Notes under the pieces: model-generated
The model's input: only the letters and a program-made list of their open reading frames with translations
Told to the model about the DNA's origin: nothing
The model's database searches: none
In this document: in pieces, positions 53,225 through 62,057 of the stretch
Position numbering within the stretch: position 1 is the first letter of the stretch
Layout of the letters: every line of letters begins with the position of its first letter
From: Athalassotoga saccharophila
GTDB taxonomy: Bacteria > Thermotogota > Thermotogae > Mesoaciditogales > Mesoaciditogaceae
Length of the DNA: 64,000 nucleotides
Assembly: GCF_009936215.1 (NCBI RefSeq)
Contig: NZ_AP019551.1
Location: 527,501 to 591,500, forward strand
Direction: 5' to 3'
Made by a program: the position numbers and the translations under genes

Positions 53225-53963
53225 TATTGAACAAATTTTTCGCGTTTTGAGAGGTTATCCTCTCGATCTCTTCGAACGAGACTTTGAATACCGTACAAAG
53301 AGTCTCTATTGCAAACCGTACGTATTTGGGCTCATTTCTCTTTCCTCGCACAGGTTGCGGCGAAAGGTAAGGGCAGTCTGTCTCAGTTAAGATCCTATCG
53401 AGAGGCGCAAAGGAAAGGATCTTTCTTAATTCCTCATTCTTTTTGTAAGTTGCCATTCCACCGACACCTATGTGAAATCCGAGATCTAAAAAATTCTTAA
53501 GATCTTCGATCTGTCCGTTAAAACTGTGAAGCACTCCTTTTACATCGAATCTTTTTACGATTTCGTACGCGTCATTGTAAGCGTCCCTGACATGGAGGAT
53601 CACGGGCATCTTTTTATTCTTCGCAATCTCAAGTTGGATTTCGAAGTATTTTTTTTGTAAATCTCTCGGGGAAAGATCCCTGTAATAATCAAGACCTATT
53701 TCCCCAATGGCAACAACTTTTTTTGAATCTAAAAGTTTCTCTATTGCCTCCAATCCATCTTTGTTTTTGACGTCGTGCGGATGGATTCCAACCGATGAGA
53801 AAACTCTTGAATGTTTTGATGAAAAATCGGCACCTTTTTGGCTCGAGACGGGATCGAATCCAACCTCGATGACGAACTCTATTCCATCGATCTCGAAATT
53901 TTTGACTATTTCCTCTCTGTCGGGAAAATCTTCCATTGTCAAATGCACATGGGTATCTACCAT
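53214..53963 (-). CDS. tatD: TatD-family metal-dependent DNase
   Basis: A 249-residue TIM-barrel hydrolase. Metal ligands appear in VDTHVHL at the N terminus, GEIGLDYY, PVILHVRDA, LHSFNG and TETDCPYLSP, all hallmarks of the TatD/YcfH family (3'-exonuclease/DNase activity). ATG at 53963 overlaps the murC stop by 7 bp. Cytoplasmic. Confidence 0.93.
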   Translation of the reverse strand: MVDTHVHLTMEDFPDREEIVKNFEIDGIEFVIEVGFDPVSSQKGADFSSKHSRVFSSVGIHPHDVKNKDGLEAIEKLLDSKKVVAIGEIGLDYYRDLSPRDLQKKYFEIQLEIAKNKKMPVILHVRDAYNDAYEIVKRFDVKGVLHSFNGQIEDLKNFLDLGFHIGVGGMATYKKNEELRKILSFAPLDRILTETDCPYLSPQPVRGKRNEPKYVRFAIETLCTVFKVSFEEIERITSQNAKNLFNITL

Positions 53964-55228
53964 TTTATCGCCTTCGCGAATTCGTGGGCTTTGTACGTTA
54001 TATTTCCTGCTCCCATGAAAAGATAAAGATCGCCATCGGTTTTTTTCAAAAGATCGATTACTTCATCCATTTTAGAGAAGAAAGCCTTCTTTCCACTTGC
54101 CTTAAGATCTTCTACAAGTACTTTCGAATCAAGGCCATTTTGATCTTCGAATGCCCCAAATATCTCTGTAACATATATCTCGTCTGCCATCGATAAAACT
54201 TTGGCGAATTGCGATCTGAATTTCAAAAACCTTGTGTACCTATGGGGTTCAAAGATCGCTATCACTTTTTTGAAATAATTCCTTACAGAAATAAGAGCAG
54301 CCCTTATTTCATCGGGTGTATGGGCGTAATCGTCTATCACAAGAGGATCTTTGCGTACGATCTCCAACCTTCTTCTAAGTCCGGGGTAATCTTTCAATGA
54401 TTCGGCGCAATCTTTCAAAGGTATTCCGAGTAGGATCCCTCCGGCAATTGCCATGGTGGCATTTGACATCTGGTGAACTCCGGCGATAGGAAGCGAAACG
54501 AAGGCCTCTTCATTCATGTATTTAACTTTGAAATTTTGTGTATCGAAGGTTGATTCGAGTGGTTCGTAGGAGATCTTTTCACCCGGTCCCACCTTTATCG
54601 ATGCCGAAAAGTCAAAATCGTAAGGCACGACGGTGTATTTTGACTTTTTAAGGAAGTTCATGATCTTTTCCAACTGTAATTGCGCGCTGTTTTTGTACCT
54701 ATCGAGATGATCGTATCTAAGGTTTGTCAGGATACCTATCTGGGCACTTATCTCTTCCATTTTTGGATCGGATTCGTCAACCTCAAGGATAACCCCATCT
54801 TTTCCGAATCTAAATGTGCTATCAAAACCTATGGGAATTGCCCCGCATATCATCGAAGCATCTATTCCATTTTTCATCGCGATCCATTGAGACATGAAGG
54901 TTGTAGAACTTTTCCCGTCGGTGCCCGTTACGCCTACCGTTGCATTTATGTGCGAAATTACAAAATCCATCCTCTCCATTACACGAAAACCTTTTTGCTT
55001 GAACTCTTGAACATCTTTATATGGAACGGCCGAAGACACGACCACTAAATCCGGACTATCGATTATATCGTTGCTTCCTATATTGACCTTTATTCCACTT
55101 TCGATCAAAGTCTTTATCATCGGCCCGTTCGAAAGGTCTGAACCTGTAACTTCATGTCCGTGAGATTTTGACCATAGGGCAAGAGCGCTCAATCCCATTC
55201 CACCTACGCCTACAAAATGTATCTTCAT
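53957..55228 (-). CDS. murC: UDP-N-acetylmuramate--L-alanine ligase
   Basis: Cytoplasmic ATP-dependent ligase that adds the first amino acid of the peptidoglycan stem peptide. N-terminal UDP-binding motif GVGGMG at 7-12, ATP loop GTDGKSS at 102-108 (Asp rather than the usual His after GT, as in Thermotoga MurC), then DESDPKMEE, DDYAHTPDEI and EPHRYTR. ATG at 55228 after GAGGAGAAG; a TTG five codons earlier is less likely. Length 423. It begins 11 bp after the comM stop. Confidence 0.92.
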   Translation of the reverse strand: MKIHFVGVGGMGLSALALWSKSHGHEVTGSDLSNGPMIKTLIESGIKVNIGSNDIIDSPDLVVVSSAVPYKDVQEFKQKGFRVMERMDFVISHINATVGVTGTDGKSSTTFMSQWIAMKNGIDASMICGAIPIGFDSTFRFGKDGVILEVDESDPKMEEISAQIGILTNLRYDHLDRYKNSAQLQLEKIMNFLKKSKYTVVPYDFDFSASIKVGPGEKISYEPLESTFDTQNFKVKYMNEEAFVSLPIAGVHQMSNATMAIAGGILLGIPLKDCAESLKDYPGLRRRLEIVRKDPLVIDDYAHTPDEIRAALISVRNYFKKVIAIFEPHRYTRFLKFRSQFAKVLSMADEIYVTEIFGAFEDQNGLDSKVLVEDLKASGKKAFFSKMDEVIDLLKKTDGDLYLFMGAGNITYKAHEFAKAIKW

Positions 55229-55239
55229 CTCTTCTCCTC

Positions 55240-56746
55240 TCAAATAGAAAATGTTCTTTTCCTGTACTGCATTGCCTCTGCTATGTGAGAAATCTCTATC
55301 TTTTCTGATTTTGAAAGGTCTGCTATCGTTCTTGAGACCTTGAGTATTTTTTCCATTGTCCTTGCGGTCAATCCTAATTTTTTCGAGGCATTTTTGAAGA
55401 AATCTTCCTCCTTCGGTCCGAGTTTACAAAATTTCGTAACCTCCAAGGCATTCATCTTTCCGTTCAACTTACCAGCCCGCTTCATTTGAATCTCTACCGC
55501 TTCCATAACTCTTTCCCTTATCTTTGCCGAAGATTCTGAAGGTCTCATCGATGTGTATTTATCGTAATCTACCTTGGGGACGTCGATAAAGATGTCTATT
55601 CTGTCCTCTATTGGCCCAGAGATCTTCTTGTTGTACCTCTCGATTTGTGGAATTGTACACGTACAATGGTGAACTCCATCCTCGATCCCGAACCAGCCCG
55701 AACCAGCCGCACGCGCATGGATTCTGGGACGCAATCAAGATGAACCTTGCGGGATATGTGTGCGTTTCTTTGATCCTCGATATCGTTATAACGCCATCTT
55801 CGAGAGGCTGTCTGAGGGCCTCGATCACATCTCGCCTGAATTCGGGTAATTCATCCATGAAGATCACTCCGTTGTGCGCGAGTGTAACTTCTCCGGGTTT
55901 TGCGTTATTTCCGCCTCCGACGATCGACGCGAGAGAGGCACTATGATGTGGCGTGCGGAAAGGTCTTGAAGTTATCGGCTTTCCGTCAAGAAGGCCGGCA
56001 ATCGAGTATATCTTTGTAGATTCCAAGATTTCATCGAATGTCATCGGAGGAAGGATCGTCGGGAACCTCCTTGCAAGCATTGTCTTTCCAGATCCCGGAG
56101 GACCCTTCATCAACACATTGTGAAAGCCACTTGCCGCGATCTCTAAGGCACGCTTTGCGATCTCCTGTCCTCTTACCTCAGAAAAATCGAGATCGTATTT
56201 AAGATCTGACATGACGTCTTTGAAAGAGATCTCTTTGAATTCCTTTTCTCCCGATATTATACTCACAGCCGTTTTTAGGTTATCTGCGGCATATATTCCA
56301 TCTCCCTTTACGAGAGAAACCTCGGGTATGTTTTCTTGAGGAATTACGGCCTTTCCTTTTTTGGATATCATAATGGGCAATGCCCCGTCAACCTTTCGAA
56401 TTGCGCCATCTAAGCCAAGTTCTCCTATCAAAAGCCATTCTCCCTTTATCTCTATCTTTCCGGCCGCCACAAGGATTGAGATGGCGATTGGAAGATCAAG
56501 CAATGTGCCTTCCTTTTTTACATCCCCCGGTGCAAGATTGACCGTTATATAACCGTGAGGCATTTCAAATCCGCTGTTCTTTATGGCGCTTATCACTCTT
56601 TTCTTGCTCTCTTTTATTGCCGTGTCTCCAAGACCGACGATTTCTAAATCCTGCCTTACGGATCTTGTGTTCAAATCGGCCTCAACGTCTACCTCCAAAA
56701 CGTCAAAACCGGACAGGACGGCACTTTTAACTTTTGAGTAATGCAA
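55240..56746 (-). pseudogene. ComM/YifB-type Mg-chelatase-like AAA+ ATPase, frameshifted
   Basis: AAA+ helicase-like protein (ComM/YifB), which in other bacteria promotes branch migration in natural transformation. The N-terminal Lon-like S5 domain is followed by Walker A GPPGSGKT and a ChlI-like core. The frame reads normally to NPCACGWFG, then shifts. The other frame continues with HHCTCTIPQIERYNKKISGPIEDRIDIF to the end, here readable as IPQIERYNKKISGP. The cause is a 10-bp tandem duplication at 55687-55706. Removing one copy gives one 498-residue protein. TTG 56746 after GGGAGG is the likely start. Sequencing error cannot be excluded. Confidence 0.9.
55687..55706. repeat. 10-bp tandem duplication that breaks comM
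   Basis: CCCGAACCAG occurs twice in direct tandem (55687-55696, 55697-55706). On the coding strand it is CTGGTTCGGG twice. It lies within the conserved NPCxCG(W/Y)xG region and shifts the frame by +1. Confidence 0.93.
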
Positions 56747-56800
56747 GTGAAACCTCCCCCTTTCTAAAAAATTATACACTATTATCAAGGAGGTGGCGTC

Positions 56801-57418
56801 GTGGACTATTTAAATTTTTTGGAAGCGGTAATAATAATGATTGCCGTTGCTTTGCCGCTATTAATAGGAAAGAATAAGAAGAATGAGGAAAATCTCTTTT
56901 GGGCCTCAATGGTCTCAGTTGCACTTGCGATCATCGCAACCTTTGTAACTGGCAATGCGAATATAGGCATTCTTAACTTCTCGAATTTTTGGGCAGTTTT
57001 GATCCCTTTCATCGCTGGATTCATAACGTATGGTATCTACGGTCTCAATTTTGAAATCTCGTATTCAAAATTTTCTCCCATCACATGGCTTATCTTTATA
57101 CCGGTAATAGACACGCTTATTTTCAGGCATATAGGCCTTTTATATACATCTGAAATGACCTTTAGAATTCAAATACTCGCGTGGTTTTTCCCCGTTAATG
57201 TCTTTCTAATATCGATAGTTGCTTCCTTGATTTATTTCTTCATCTATCTGAGAAATGGCATCAAAGAATCTATCGTGGATGCGGCCGTCTTTTTTGTACT
57301 CGGAATGATAGCCGGTTACATATACGTGAATTATGGAATCTTAACTGCCTTCATTTCTGAACTTGTTTTCAATTTGTGGAGGATAATCTTTGGAAGTATC
57401 AAATTTCAAAGATCATGA
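56801..57418 (+). CDS. Integral membrane protein, function unknown
   Basis: A 205-residue protein with about six transmembrane helices and short loops. GTG start at 56801 after AAGGAGGT. I see no catalytic motif and cannot name a family. It diverges from comM (54 bp between starts) and its stop lies 22 bp before the start of the SAM hydroxide adenosyltransferase gene, so the two are probably co-transcribed. Confidence 0.65.
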   Translation: MDYLNFLEAVIIMIAVALPLLIGKNKKNEENLFWASMVSVALAIIATFVTGNANIGILNFSNFWAVLIPFIAGFITYGIYGLNFEISYSKFSPITWLIFIPVIDTLIFRHIGLLYTSEMTFRIQILAWFFPVNVFLISIVASLIYFFIYLRNGIKESIVDAAVFFVLGMIAGYIYVNYGILTAFISELVFNLWRIIFGSIKFQRS

Positions 57419-57440
57419 ATCGTATATGAGGGAGGATAAG

Positions 57441-58211
57441 ATGATATTTTTTCTGACAGACTGGGGCAATTCTTACTACGTTGGCGTTGCCAAAGGGGTT
57501 ATGAATTCGATATCGCCCGAAAGCAAGATCATAGATATCTCCCACAGTATAGATCCTTTCGATATAGAAGAGGCTGCTCACATAATTGAAAGAGTTTTCA
57601 GGGACCTTCCGAAGGGATCAACATTGCTTTGTGTTGTTGATCCGGGCGTTGGTTCGGAAAGAAAGGCACTCGCGCTGGAGATCGATGGTAAGTTCCTCGT
57701 TGCTCCAGATAACGGTGTTCTGACGAGACTTTTAGATCTTAGCCTAAAGGCTCGATCCATAGAAAATCCAAAATACATGTACAAATATCCACCATCTAAA
57801 ACATTTCATGGAAGAGATATCTTTGCCCCTGCCGCCGCTTACATAGAAAAAGGGGTGAAAATCGAAGAATTCGGTCCCGCAGTAGACACATTTCAGAAAA
57901 TAGAGATCAAGCGTCCTTGTGTATCATTTGGAAAGATCGAGGCATACGTCTCTTACGTTGACAGTTTTGGAAATTTAGAGACAATTGTATCTATGAAGGA
58001 TTTTTTGGATGCCGGCATCTCTGGAAAATACGTGCTTTTAAACGGGAAAAGGGCGATCTTTACAGACAATTACGCCGAGGGAAAGAGAGAATTCATCCTT
58101 GTTCATGTAGATAGTTCGGGATATTTAGAGATCTCTTCTTCAGCCGGAAGAGCCTCAGATATTCTCGGATTGAAAAAAAGAGACAGGATAACTTTTGAGA
58201 ATTTCGATTGA
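57441..58211 (+). CDS. SAM hydroxide adenosyltransferase (DUF62 / chlorinase-fluorinase superfamily)
   Basis: Enzyme that cleaves S-adenosylmethionine to adenosine and methionine, using hydroxide as nucleophile. The 256-residue protein shows FFLTDWGNSYYVG at the N terminus, VVDPGVGSERK, VAPDNGVLT and FHGRDIFAPAAAY, the conserved blocks of the superfamily, and SYVDSFGN in the C-terminal domain. ATG at 57441 follows GGGAGG. Adenosine produced here or by the SAH hydrolase at 3.2 kb could feed purine salvage. Confidence 0.88.
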   Translation: MIFFLTDWGNSYYVGVAKGVMNSISPESKIIDISHSIDPFDIEEAAHIIERVFRDLPKGSTLLCVVDPGVGSERKALALEIDGKFLVAPDNGVLTRLLDLSLKARSIENPKYMYKYPPSKTFHGRDIFAPAAAYIEKGVKIEEFGPAVDTFQKIEIKRPCVSFGKIEAYVSYVDSFGNLETIVSMKDFLDAGISGKYVLLNGKRAIFTDNYAEGKREFILVHVDSSGYLEISSSAGRASDILGLKKRDRITFENFD

Positions 58212-58230
58212 GAATTTGAAATTTGAATTT

Positions 58231-58240
58231 TTGATATAAT
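58231..58240 (+). promoter_or_regulatory. Extended -10 promoter of the cytochrome-b5/DUF2231 gene
   Basis: TGATATAAT at 58232-58240 is a consensus extended -10 element, about 40 bp before the start codon. No good -35 box is seen at the usual distance. Confidence 0.6.
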
Positions 58241-58280
58241 CGAAAATGAGATTCAAAATTGAATTAGCGGGGGAATGTAT

Positions 58281-58997
58281 ATGGAAGAATTTGACGAGAA
58301 ATCTCTTGCGAGATACAATGGCAAGGATGAAAAACAAATTTACATTGCCTACAAGGGGAAGGTTTACGATGTTACAGAAAGTAAGATGTGGAAGACCGGC
58401 ACACACATGAACAGGCATTTTGCAGGAAAGGACCTTACAGATCAACTGTCAGCGGCACCTCACGGAGAGGAGGTCTTTTCGAAGTTCAAAGTTGTAGGCA
58501 CGTACAAGGCAGTATCCGATCAGAGAGTTCCGAAGTGGCTTTCCAACTTGATTGAAAAACATCCATCGCTCAAAAGGCATCCACATCCCATTCTTGTTCA
58601 CTTTCCACTTGCCTTCATGATAGGTGCGAGCCTTTTTGCCCTGCTTTACGCTATATTCGGCGTGAATTCATTTGATACCACCGTCTTCGATCTCATGGTG
58701 GCAGGTTTGGTATTCAGTGTCTTTGCCATAGCATCGGGCTTTTTCACGTGGTATCTCAATTACATGTCAAAGCCAATAAAGGCCGTAACCATAAAGATAA
58801 TCTTTTCGTTTGTACTCGATGTCGATGCAATAATTTTGATCTGGTGGAGAAGCGTTGATCCTCAAATTCTTATAAATGTAAGGAACTTTTCTTTTAACAG
58901 TTGGGCCTTTTTCATCATGACATTGTTACTTTCACTTTTTGCGATGATAATAGGATACTACGGTGGAGAACTTGTCTATCCCACGGGCAAAAAGTGA
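58281..58997 (+). CDS. Cytochrome-b5-like domain fused to DUF2231 membrane domain
   Basis: A 238-residue two-domain protein. Residues 1-75 resemble a cytochrome b5-like heme/steroid-binding domain (YIAYKGKVYDVTESKMWKTG, readable as AYKGKVYDVTES), with His42, His46 and His61 as candidate axial ligands. Residues 95-235 form a DUF2231-type membrane domain with four helices, starting HPHPILVHFPLAF, whose histidines are conserved in that family. Redox or heme sensing at the membrane is a plausible role. ATG at 58281 is preferred to 58275 because of spacing from GGGGGA. Confidence 0.78.
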   Translation: MEEFDEKSLARYNGKDEKQIYIAYKGKVYDVTESKMWKTGTHMNRHFAGKDLTDQLSAAPHGEEVFSKFKVVGTYKAVSDQRVPKWLSNLIEKHPSLKRHPHPILVHFPLAFMIGASLFALLYAIFGVNSFDTTVFDLMVAGLVFSVFAIASGFFTWYLNYMSKPIKAVTIKIIFSFVLDVDAIILIWWRSVDPQILINVRNFSFNSWAFFIMTLLLSLFAMIIGYYGGELVYPTGKK

Positions 58998-59010
58998 TCT
59001 TTTCAAACTA

Positions 59011-59040
59011 TTGACAAATTCTTTCAATATGTTGTAGAAT
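59011..59040 (+). promoter_or_regulatory. Promoter of the tRNA-rpmG-secE-nusG operon
   Basis: TTGACA at 59011-59016, an 18-bp spacer and TAGAAT at 59035-59040, 11 bp before the first tRNA. Confidence 0.8.
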
Positions 59041-59051
59041 ACACAAGGATT

Positions 59052-59124
59052 GCCAGCGTAGCTCAGTCGGTAGAGCAACTGATTTGTAATCAGTTGGTCG
59101 GGGGTTCAAGTCCCTTCGCTGGCT
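59052..59124 (+). tRNA. tRNA-Thr (UGU)
   Basis: Cloverleaf with acceptor GCCAGCG/CGCTGGC, D loop AGTCGGTA, anticodon stem ACTGA/TCAGT with loop TTTGTAA (anticodon TGT), and T loop TTCAAGT. No CCA is encoded. First of three tRNAs interleaved with rpmG. Confidence 0.97.
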
Positions 59125-59128
59125 GTTA

Positions 59129-59215
59129 GGAGAGGTGCCCGAGTGGCCAATGGGGACGGACTGTAAATCCGTTGGCGGATCGCCTTCGATGGTTCAAATC
59201 CATCCCTCTCCACCA
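59129..59215 (+). tRNA. tRNA-Tyr (GUA)
   Basis: Class II tRNA with acceptor GGAGAGG/CCTCTCC, anticodon GTA in CTGTAAA, a long variable arm and an encoded CCA (59213-59215). It follows tRNA-Thr by 4 bp. Confidence 0.97.
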
Positions 59216-59229
59216 TAGAGAGGTGGATC

Positions 59230-59388
59230 ATGGCAAAGAACGCAAAAAATTTCGTTTCTCTTGAATGTACTGAGTGCAAGTCGAGAAATTACGTTGTGAA
59301 AAAAAGCAGAGGGCAAAAGGAAAAACTTGAACTGAAAAAGTATTGTCCTAAGTGCAAGAAGCACACTGTTCACAAGGAAGTTAAGTGA
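59230..59388 (+). CDS. rpmG: Ribosomal protein bL33
   Basis: Small zinc-ribbon protein of the large ribosomal subunit, 52 residues. It has the four cysteines CTEC and CPKC and the usual opening [23 protein letters not shown] lies before ATG 59230. It sits between tRNA-Tyr and tRNA-Trp, a common arrangement ahead of secE-nusG in bacteria. Confidence 0.97.
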   Translation: MAKNAKNFVSLECTECKSRNYVVKKSRGQKEKLELKKYCPKCKKHTVHKEVK

Positions 59389-59393
59389 AAAGT

Positions 59394-59469
59394 AGGCCCG
59401 TAGCTCAACTGGCAGAGCACCGGTCTCCAAAACCGGGGGTTGTGGGTTCGATCCCTACCGGGCCTGCCA
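59394..59469 (+). tRNA. tRNA-Trp (CCA)
   Basis: Acceptor AGGCCCG/CGGGCCT, anticodon loop TCTCCAA (anticodon CCA), T loop GGTTCGATCC and encoded 3' CCA. It starts 5 bp after the rpmG stop and ends 18 bp before secE. Confidence 0.97.
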
Positions 59470-59487
59470 TATTTGTGAGGTGAAAAA

Positions 59488-59685
59488 ATGGCAGATGTTG
59501 GAAAATTTTTTAGGGAAGTCAAGAGTGAAGCCCAGAAGACTAACTGGCCTACGAGAGGCAAATTACTTTCTTCGGCTGGCATAGTGCTTCTCATTCTTGT
59601 AGTTACCGGAGTTTATTTCTGGCTTCTTGATCTTGGTTTTTCAAACCTGACGAGTTGGCTTTTGTCTGCCCTCGGAATAAGATAA
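59488..59685 (+). CDS. secE: Preprotein translocase subunit SecE
   Basis: Essential 65-residue clamp subunit of the SecYEG translocon. It is the short form with an amphipathic N-terminal helix (VGKFFREVKSEAQKTNWPTRG, where WPTR is the conserved mark) and a single transmembrane helix about 30-52. ATG at 59488 follows GTGAGGTG. Directly upstream of nusG, as in most bacteria. Confidence 0.95.
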   Translation: MADVGKFFREVKSEAQKTNWPTRGKLLSSAGIVLLILVVTGVYFWLLDLGFSNLTSWLLSALGIR

Positions 59686-59697
59686 TACGGAGTTAAA

Positions 59698-60765
59698 ATG
59701 AAAAAATCTTGGTACATAGTGCAGACCTACGCAGGTCTTGAAGAAACTGTTAAAGAGGCTATAGAGCAAAAAAGAGATCAATTGAATTTATCTGATTTTA
59801 TCGGAAGAGTTTTTATACCCGAAGAAAAGGTAGTGGACATAAAGAGTGGCCCCGTTGAGAAGATAAGAATACCTGCAACGGCGAAATTTCACGTGAATTC
59901 TGGAGACGACGTTGTAAAAGATCAAATAATAGCGGAATTGCCAGAAGTTCATTCGAGACACGATGGGAAAGTTGTAGAAGTCAGAAATATGAGAAAACTC
60001 GTTGTTGAATCGATAGACAGGAAAAACAGCAGGACCTATTACATACCGGCCTCAACTGGCATAGAAAATGGAATAAGGCTTGGGGCTAAACTTACGGAAG
60101 GAATGCCTATATCAAAAGATAAATCTTTCTTTTGCGAAATAGACGGCAAAGTTGTTCAGAATGATAGGGTAAAGAAGATCGTGATTCAGCCGGAAGGAAA
60201 TGAGGAACAGGACTTTTATTTTGTTCCAATTGAATGTTTCAATAAGGAAATAAAGGTAAACAAGTACATCCGTGCCGGAGATAAAATAGCCGACAAAAAA
60301 GTTTTTCTTTCTCCGACTTCCGGTGTTGTTGAAATAGACGCATTTGGCGCGTACAAAGAGGTAAGAATCTCAAAGGTCATTTCAAAGAGACTTTTCCCCG
60401 GCTACGTTTTTGTCGAGATGTTCATGAATGAAGACAGTTGGGAGATAGTCAAAAATACCGAGCATGTGATAAATTTCGTTTCGAATGCCGGACAGCCGAT
60501 CCCTTTGAAACCTCGAGATGTTAACGCTTTGCTTGCTTTGATGAGCGAAAAGAAAGCCTCGAAGACCACGGAAGAGATAAAGATAAAGATCAATCTCGAA
60601 GTTGGCGAAAGAGTTAAGATAAAAAGCGGACCATTTGAGGGATTTTCCGGAACTGTCAAAGAGGTCAAACCTGACAAAAAAGAGGTTACAGTGGCCGTCA
60701 CTATCTTTGGAAGGGAAACACCCGTTGTTTTAAATGTGGCCGAGGTTGAAAAATCAGTTTCTTGA
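59698..60765 (+). CDS. nusG: Transcription factor NusG with large internal insertion
   Basis: Transcription elongation/termination factor that bridges RNA polymerase and ribosome or Rho. The NGN domain begins normally (SWYIVQTYAGLEETVKEAI) but is interrupted from about residue 50 to 230 by an inserted domain. It then resumes with LFPGYVFVEM and ends with a KOW domain (GERVKIKSGPFEGFSGTVKEV, about 302-322). The total of 355 residues is twice the usual length. Such an insertion is known from Thermotoga NusG and is the main taxonomic clue in this window. Confidence 0.96.
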   Translation: MKKSWYIVQTYAGLEETVKEAIEQKRDQLNLSDFIGRVFIPEEKVVDIKSGPVEKIRIPATAKFHVNSGDDVVKDQIIAELPEVHSRHDGKVVEVRNMRKLVVESIDRKNSRTYYIPASTGIENGIRLGAKLTEGMPISKDKSFFCEIDGKVVQNDRVKKIVIQPEGNEEQDFYFVPIECFNKEIKVNKYIRAGDKIADKKVFLSPTSGVVEIDAFGAYKEVRISKVISKRLFPGYVFVEMFMNEDSWEIVKNTEHVINFVSNAGQPIPLKPRDVNALLALMSEKKASKTTEEIKIKINLEVGERVKIKSGPFEGFSGTVKEVKPDKKEVTVAVTIFGRETPVVLNVAEVEKSVS

Positions 60766-60812
60766 TGATAAAGTGGGAGGGGTAAACCCGAATAACCACA
60801 AGGAGGTTTTGT

Positions 60813-61241
60813 ATGGCAACTAAAAAGTTGATAAGACAGGTCAAATTGCAAATTCCGGCCGGAAAGGCAACTCCGGCCCCACCGGTGGGCCCCGCGCTTG
60901 GTCAGCACGGTGTGAACATAATGGCCTTTTGCAAACAATTCAATGCCGAAACGGCAAAACAAGCGGGGATGATTTTGCCGGTTGTGATAAGCATCTACGA
61001 AGACAGATCCTTTACGTTTGTAACTAAAACTCCACCTGCCGCCGTTCTTATAAAGAAGGCCGCCGGTATCGAGAGTGGATCTGGAGAACCAAACAAGAAC
61101 AAGGTTGGAAAGATAACCAGGGCTCAACTTCTCGAAATAGCGAAGATAAAGATGCCGGATCTCAACGCCAACGATCTTGAGGCTGCTGCGAAAATAGTTG
61201 CTGGAACGGCCAGAAGTATGGGCGTAGAAATAGTCGGGTAA
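60813..61241 (+). CDS. rplK: Ribosomal protein uL11
   Basis: Large-subunit protein of the GTPase-associated centre, 142 residues. The N-terminal domain has the flexible proline-rich loop [21 protein letters not shown] (readable as [13 protein letters not shown]) and the C-terminal domain binds 23S helix 43/44. ATG at 60813 after AAGGAGG. First of the L11-L1-L10-L7/L12 ribosomal genes. Confidence 0.98.
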   Translation: MATKKLIRQVKLQIPAGKATPAPPVGPALGQHGVNIMAFCKQFNAETAKQAGMILPVVISIYEDRSFTFVTKTPPAAVLIKKAAGIESGSGEPNKNKVGKITRAQLLEIAKIKMPDLNANDLEAAAKIVAGTARSMGVEIVG

Positions 61242-61250
61242 GGTGAGAAT

Positions 61251-61949
61251 ATGCCAAAGCATTCAAAAAGATACAACGAAATAGTCAAAAAGGTAGAAAG
61301 AGAAAAGTTCTATTCCCTTGAAGAGGCCGTTAAATTGATAAAAGAGATCGCCAACGCGAAATTCAACGAGACCATAGAACTCTCTCTCAAGACCGGAATA
61401 GATCCAAAGAAGAACGAACAACAGGTTAGAAGTACTATTTCTCTTCCTCATGGCACGGGTAAGAGCGTCAGAGTACTTGTCTTTGCAGTTGGGCCGAATG
61501 CTCAGGCCGCAAGGGAAGCGGGAGCAGATTACGTCGGTGGAGAAGAACTTGCCCAGAAGATATTGTCAGAAGGCTTTACAGATTTTGATGTTGCGATAGC
61601 CTCTCCTGACACCATGGGATTCGTTGGAAAACTTGGTAAAGTTCTCGGTCCGAGAGGATTAATGCCGTCTCCAAAATCTGGAACAGTTACGCCTAACGTT
61701 GCAGAAGCCGTTAAATCTTTCAAATCTGGAAGAGTAGAGGTAAGGAACGATAAAACGGGTAACCTTCATCTACCGGTCGGCAAAAGGGATTTTGATGCTG
61801 AAAAACTTACGGAGAATATAAAGTCCGCAGTTCAGCAGATAAATGCTTTGAGACCGCAGGGAATAAAGGGTAGATTTTTGCAGAAGATCGTTGTAAGTCC
61901 GACGATGGGACCCGGTGTGAAACTCGATTTGAGTCAGTTTGAAATCTAA
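61251..61949 (+). CDS. rplA: Ribosomal protein uL1
   Basis: L1-stalk protein of 232 residues and, in many bacteria, translational repressor of the L11-L1 message. Motifs include [18 protein letters not shown] and the signature [13 protein letters not shown]. It follows rplK by 9 bp. Confidence 0.98.
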   Translation: MPKHSKRYNEIVKKVEREKFYSLEEAVKLIKEIANAKFNETIELSLKTGIDPKKNEQQVRSTISLPHGTGKSVRVLVFAVGPNAQAAREAGADYVGGEELAQKILSEGFTDFDVAIASPDTMGFVGKLGKVLGPRGLMPSPKSGTVTPNVAEAVKSFKSGRVEVRNDKTGNLHLPVGKRDFDAEKLTENIKSAVQQINALRPQGIKGRFLQKIVVSPTMGPGVKLDLSQFEI

Positions 61950-62046
61950 CTCACAGCCGAAGACAGCGGGTTTCTAAAATTTTCCCGCCGAGGCGCGTGA
62001 TCTGATTTTTATAGATCAACGGCCTTATTTGGGCCGTTTTTTTAAA
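61950..62046 (+). promoter_or_regulatory. Ribosomal protein L10 leader with attenuator
   Basis: The segment GCCGAAGACAGCGGG (61956-61970) and its partner CCCGCCGAGG (61984-61993) match the conserved L10 leader that L10(L12)4 binds to repress its own synthesis. A small hairpin (61998-62003 / 62013-62018) and an intrinsic terminator follow (stem 62018-62024 / 62032-62038, then seven T), so control probably works by premature termination. Confidence 0.88.
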
Positions 62047-62057
62047 GGAGGTATGTC

